Shown: one piece after another, positions 4,881 to 5,251 of the stretch
Layout of the letters: each line of letters starts with the position of its first letter
How positions within the stretch are numbered: position 1 is the first letter of the stretch
From: G020348385 sp964580235
Lineage (GTDB): Bacteria > Acidobacteriota > Aminicenantia > Aminicenantales > Aminicenantaceae
Length of the DNA: 5,251 nucleotides
Direction of reading: 5' to 3'
Assembly (NCBI GenBank): GCA_964580235.1
Contig: CAZOJY010000164.1
Span: 1-5,251 of the forward strand
The notes under the pieces: model-generated
Seen by the model: the letters and a program-made list of their open reading frames with translations, nothing else
Told to the model about the DNA's origin: nothing
Databases searched by the model: none
Program-made: the position numbers and the translations under genes

Positions 4881-5251
4881 AGAACCAGTACTTCGGCGAT
4901 GTCAACGACTACCGTAAGTACGGCCTCCTGCGCGCCATTACGTTGAACACGGACTGGAATCTTCTGGTCGCCTGGATGCTCACGCCCGACGACGGCGGCC
5001 CAGACGGAAGAAAGCGAAAGTTCCTTGATGCTCCCGACACCTGGGCGCGATACGATCGCCCTCTCTTCAACGGCCTGAAAGATCTCCTTCGATCGACGCC
5101 GCAACGTTCCGTGTCCCTGATCGAAGGATCGGGTCTGCTTCCCAGAGCTTCCTATTACTCGGCAGAGGTACCCGACACACTCCGGGAGCGTGACTCGTGG
5201 CGTGACGGTCTGCTTCGCGCGGCCAAAGACGTCGATCTCGTTTTCCTCGAT
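4877..5251 (+). CDS. Protein of unknown function, 3' end outside the window
   Basis: From ATG 4877 the frame is open for 125 codons to the window edge. The N-terminus MKNQYFGDVNDYRKYGLLRA is distinctive; I recall it as the hallmark of a widespread family of uncharacterised proteins of a little over 200 residues that continue with a DPDNG-like motif. The last residues here, DLVFLD, fit the beginning of that motif. No signal peptide or membrane segment is visible, so it is probably cytoplasmic. A GAGGG lies 11 bases before the ATG, a rather long spacing, and the start also overlaps the stop of a possible leader ORF. The base composition is clearly higher in GC than the minus-strand modules: line 4921-4980 has 36 GC of 60, against about 22 of 60 at 2461-2520. 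This suggests a different origin or resumption of host backbone. Function is not assigned. Confidence 0.8.
   Translation, partial: MKNQYFGDVNDYRKYGLLRAITLNTDWNLLVAWMLTPDDGGPDGRKRKFLDAPDTWARYDRPLFNGLKDLLRSTPQRSVSLIEGSGLLPRASYYSAEVPDTLRERDSWRDGLLRAAKDVDLVFLD

Noticed and set aside
4733..5104. A 123-codon minus-strand ORF as an intact gene
   Set aside because: Its upstream two-thirds are exactly antisense to the distinctive plus-strand gene from 4877. Only its last part, left of 4870, could belong to something else, and that is treated as a possible remnant.
1..5251. CRISPR array or insertion sequence
   Set aside because: No regularly spaced direct repeats, transposase motifs or terminal inverted repeats with target duplications are visible.

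Overview
This window looks like a toxin-antitoxin and defence-type accessory region from a bacterium of moderate-to-low GC content with ordinary sigma70-like promoters. The host cannot be named from the sequence. About 4.5 kb on the minus strand holds three consecutive modules, each built around a nucleotidyltransferase-fold protein. A short intergenic zone follows, then the start of a GC-richer gene on the plus strand that runs off the right edge.

Module 1 (about 1690 down to 1) is an AbiE-like type IV system. It has a 360-residue AbiEi-like regulator/antitoxin, whose N-terminus reads like a PD-(D/E)XK nuclease fold. This is followed, with a 7-base overlap, by an AbiEii-like nucleotidyltransferase toxin cut off by the left window edge. 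Two near-identical palindromes 80 bp apart and a clear promoter (TTGACT, 17 bp, TATAGT) precede the regulator, as expected for an autorepressed operon.

Module 2 (about 3393 down to 1797) is a diverged paralogue with the same layout. Its regulator is intact, and a large nested palindrome covers its promoter and ribosome binding site. Its toxin gene is broken by an internal frame-shifting deletion and a later in-frame stop. The second copy is therefore a regulator without a working toxin.

Module 3 (about 4551 down to 3489) is an MNT-HEPN type pair. A winged-helix plus minimal nucleotidyltransferase protein is followed, with a roughly 53-base overlap, by a HEPN protein. A palindrome centred on the likely start codon suggests autoregulation. 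An inverted repeat with a T-rich tail (3442 to 3391) separates it from module 2.

Right end (4567 to 5251): an intergenic stretch with a possible decayed minus-strand reading frame and a possible plus-strand promoter plus leader ORF. Then comes the 5' part of a gene of unknown function (4877 onward) that is markedly richer in GC than the rest. The three modules differ in antitoxin chemistry: transcriptional and toxin-antagonising AbiEi in modules 1 and 2, and toxin-modifying MNT in module 3. They share a nucleotidyltransferase component and a promoter-embedded palindrome.
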